From: Nitrospirota bacterium
Lineage (GTDB): Bacteria > Nitrospirota > Nitrospiria > Nitrospirales > Nitrospiraceae
Direction: 5' to 3'
Length of the DNA: 5,577 bases
Assembly (NCBI GenBank): GCA_004296865.1
Contig: SCVQ01000126.1
Location: forward strand, 1 to 5,577
Shown here: positions 5,557-5,577 of the stretch, in pieces
How positions within the stretch are numbered: the stretch's first letter is position 1
Layout: every line of letters starts with the position of its first letter
Made by a program: the position numbers and the translations under genes
The notes under the pieces: model-generated
Databases searched by the model: none
Told to the model about the DNA's origin: nothing
The model's input: the letters and a program-made list of their open reading frames with translations, nothing else

Positions 5557-5577
5557 TGTTGAGATGGCTCACGCGTA

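Noticed and set aside
5564..5577. ATG at 5564 preceded by GAG, possible start of another gene
   Set aside because: Only four codons (Met-Ala-His-Ala) are visible before the window ends, which is too little to judge.

Overview
The window is a GC-rich bacterial chromosome segment. Two ordinary plus-strand gene pairs sit on either side of a roughly 1.4 kb intergenic island that looks foreign. The organism is probably a Gram-negative, deep-branching bacterium. A Nitrospira-like (Nitrospirota) chromosome is my best guess, from the gene content, the codon use and the heptamer-rich intergenic DNA. That is memory-based inference; nothing in the window fixes the taxonomy.

Positions 1-1826 hold the end of a 2-oxoacid dehydrogenase operon. 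It contains the 3' part of an E2 dihydrolipoamide acyltransferase (peripheral-subunit-binding domain, catalytic domain, HRALDG active site) and then lipA, lipoyl synthase, whose ATG overlaps the E2 stop by four bases (ATGA). The two work together: LipA inserts the sulfurs that create the lipoyl cofactor carried by E2.

Positions 1827-3178 contain no conserved housekeeping gene. There are two inverted copies of a ~95-bp palindromic repeat (about 1837-1937 and 3005-3100, sharing a 50-bp identical core), a perfect 11-bp hairpin (2047-2079), and one minus-strand gene for a small multi-spanning membrane protein (2208-2714). About 20 bp past that gene's stop lies a hairpin with the layout of an integron attC site. 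I read the gene plus hairpin as a decayed, stranded integron cassette bracketed by palindromic elements.

Positions 3179-5458 hold a two-gene unit. A near-consensus sigma-70 promoter (TTGACT, 17 bp, TATAAT) precedes a 123-residue protein of unknown function. Its stop overlaps by ATGA the start of a 615-residue ASKHA-fold ATPase of the glutamate mutase L (MutL/GlmL) family, which is unrelated to mismatch-repair MutL. No mutase gene is visible, so the real client of this pair is an open question. The window closes with degenerate heptamer repeats: TGACGAG-type units starting in the stop codon, and TCACGCG-type units about 50 bp later that can pair with them.
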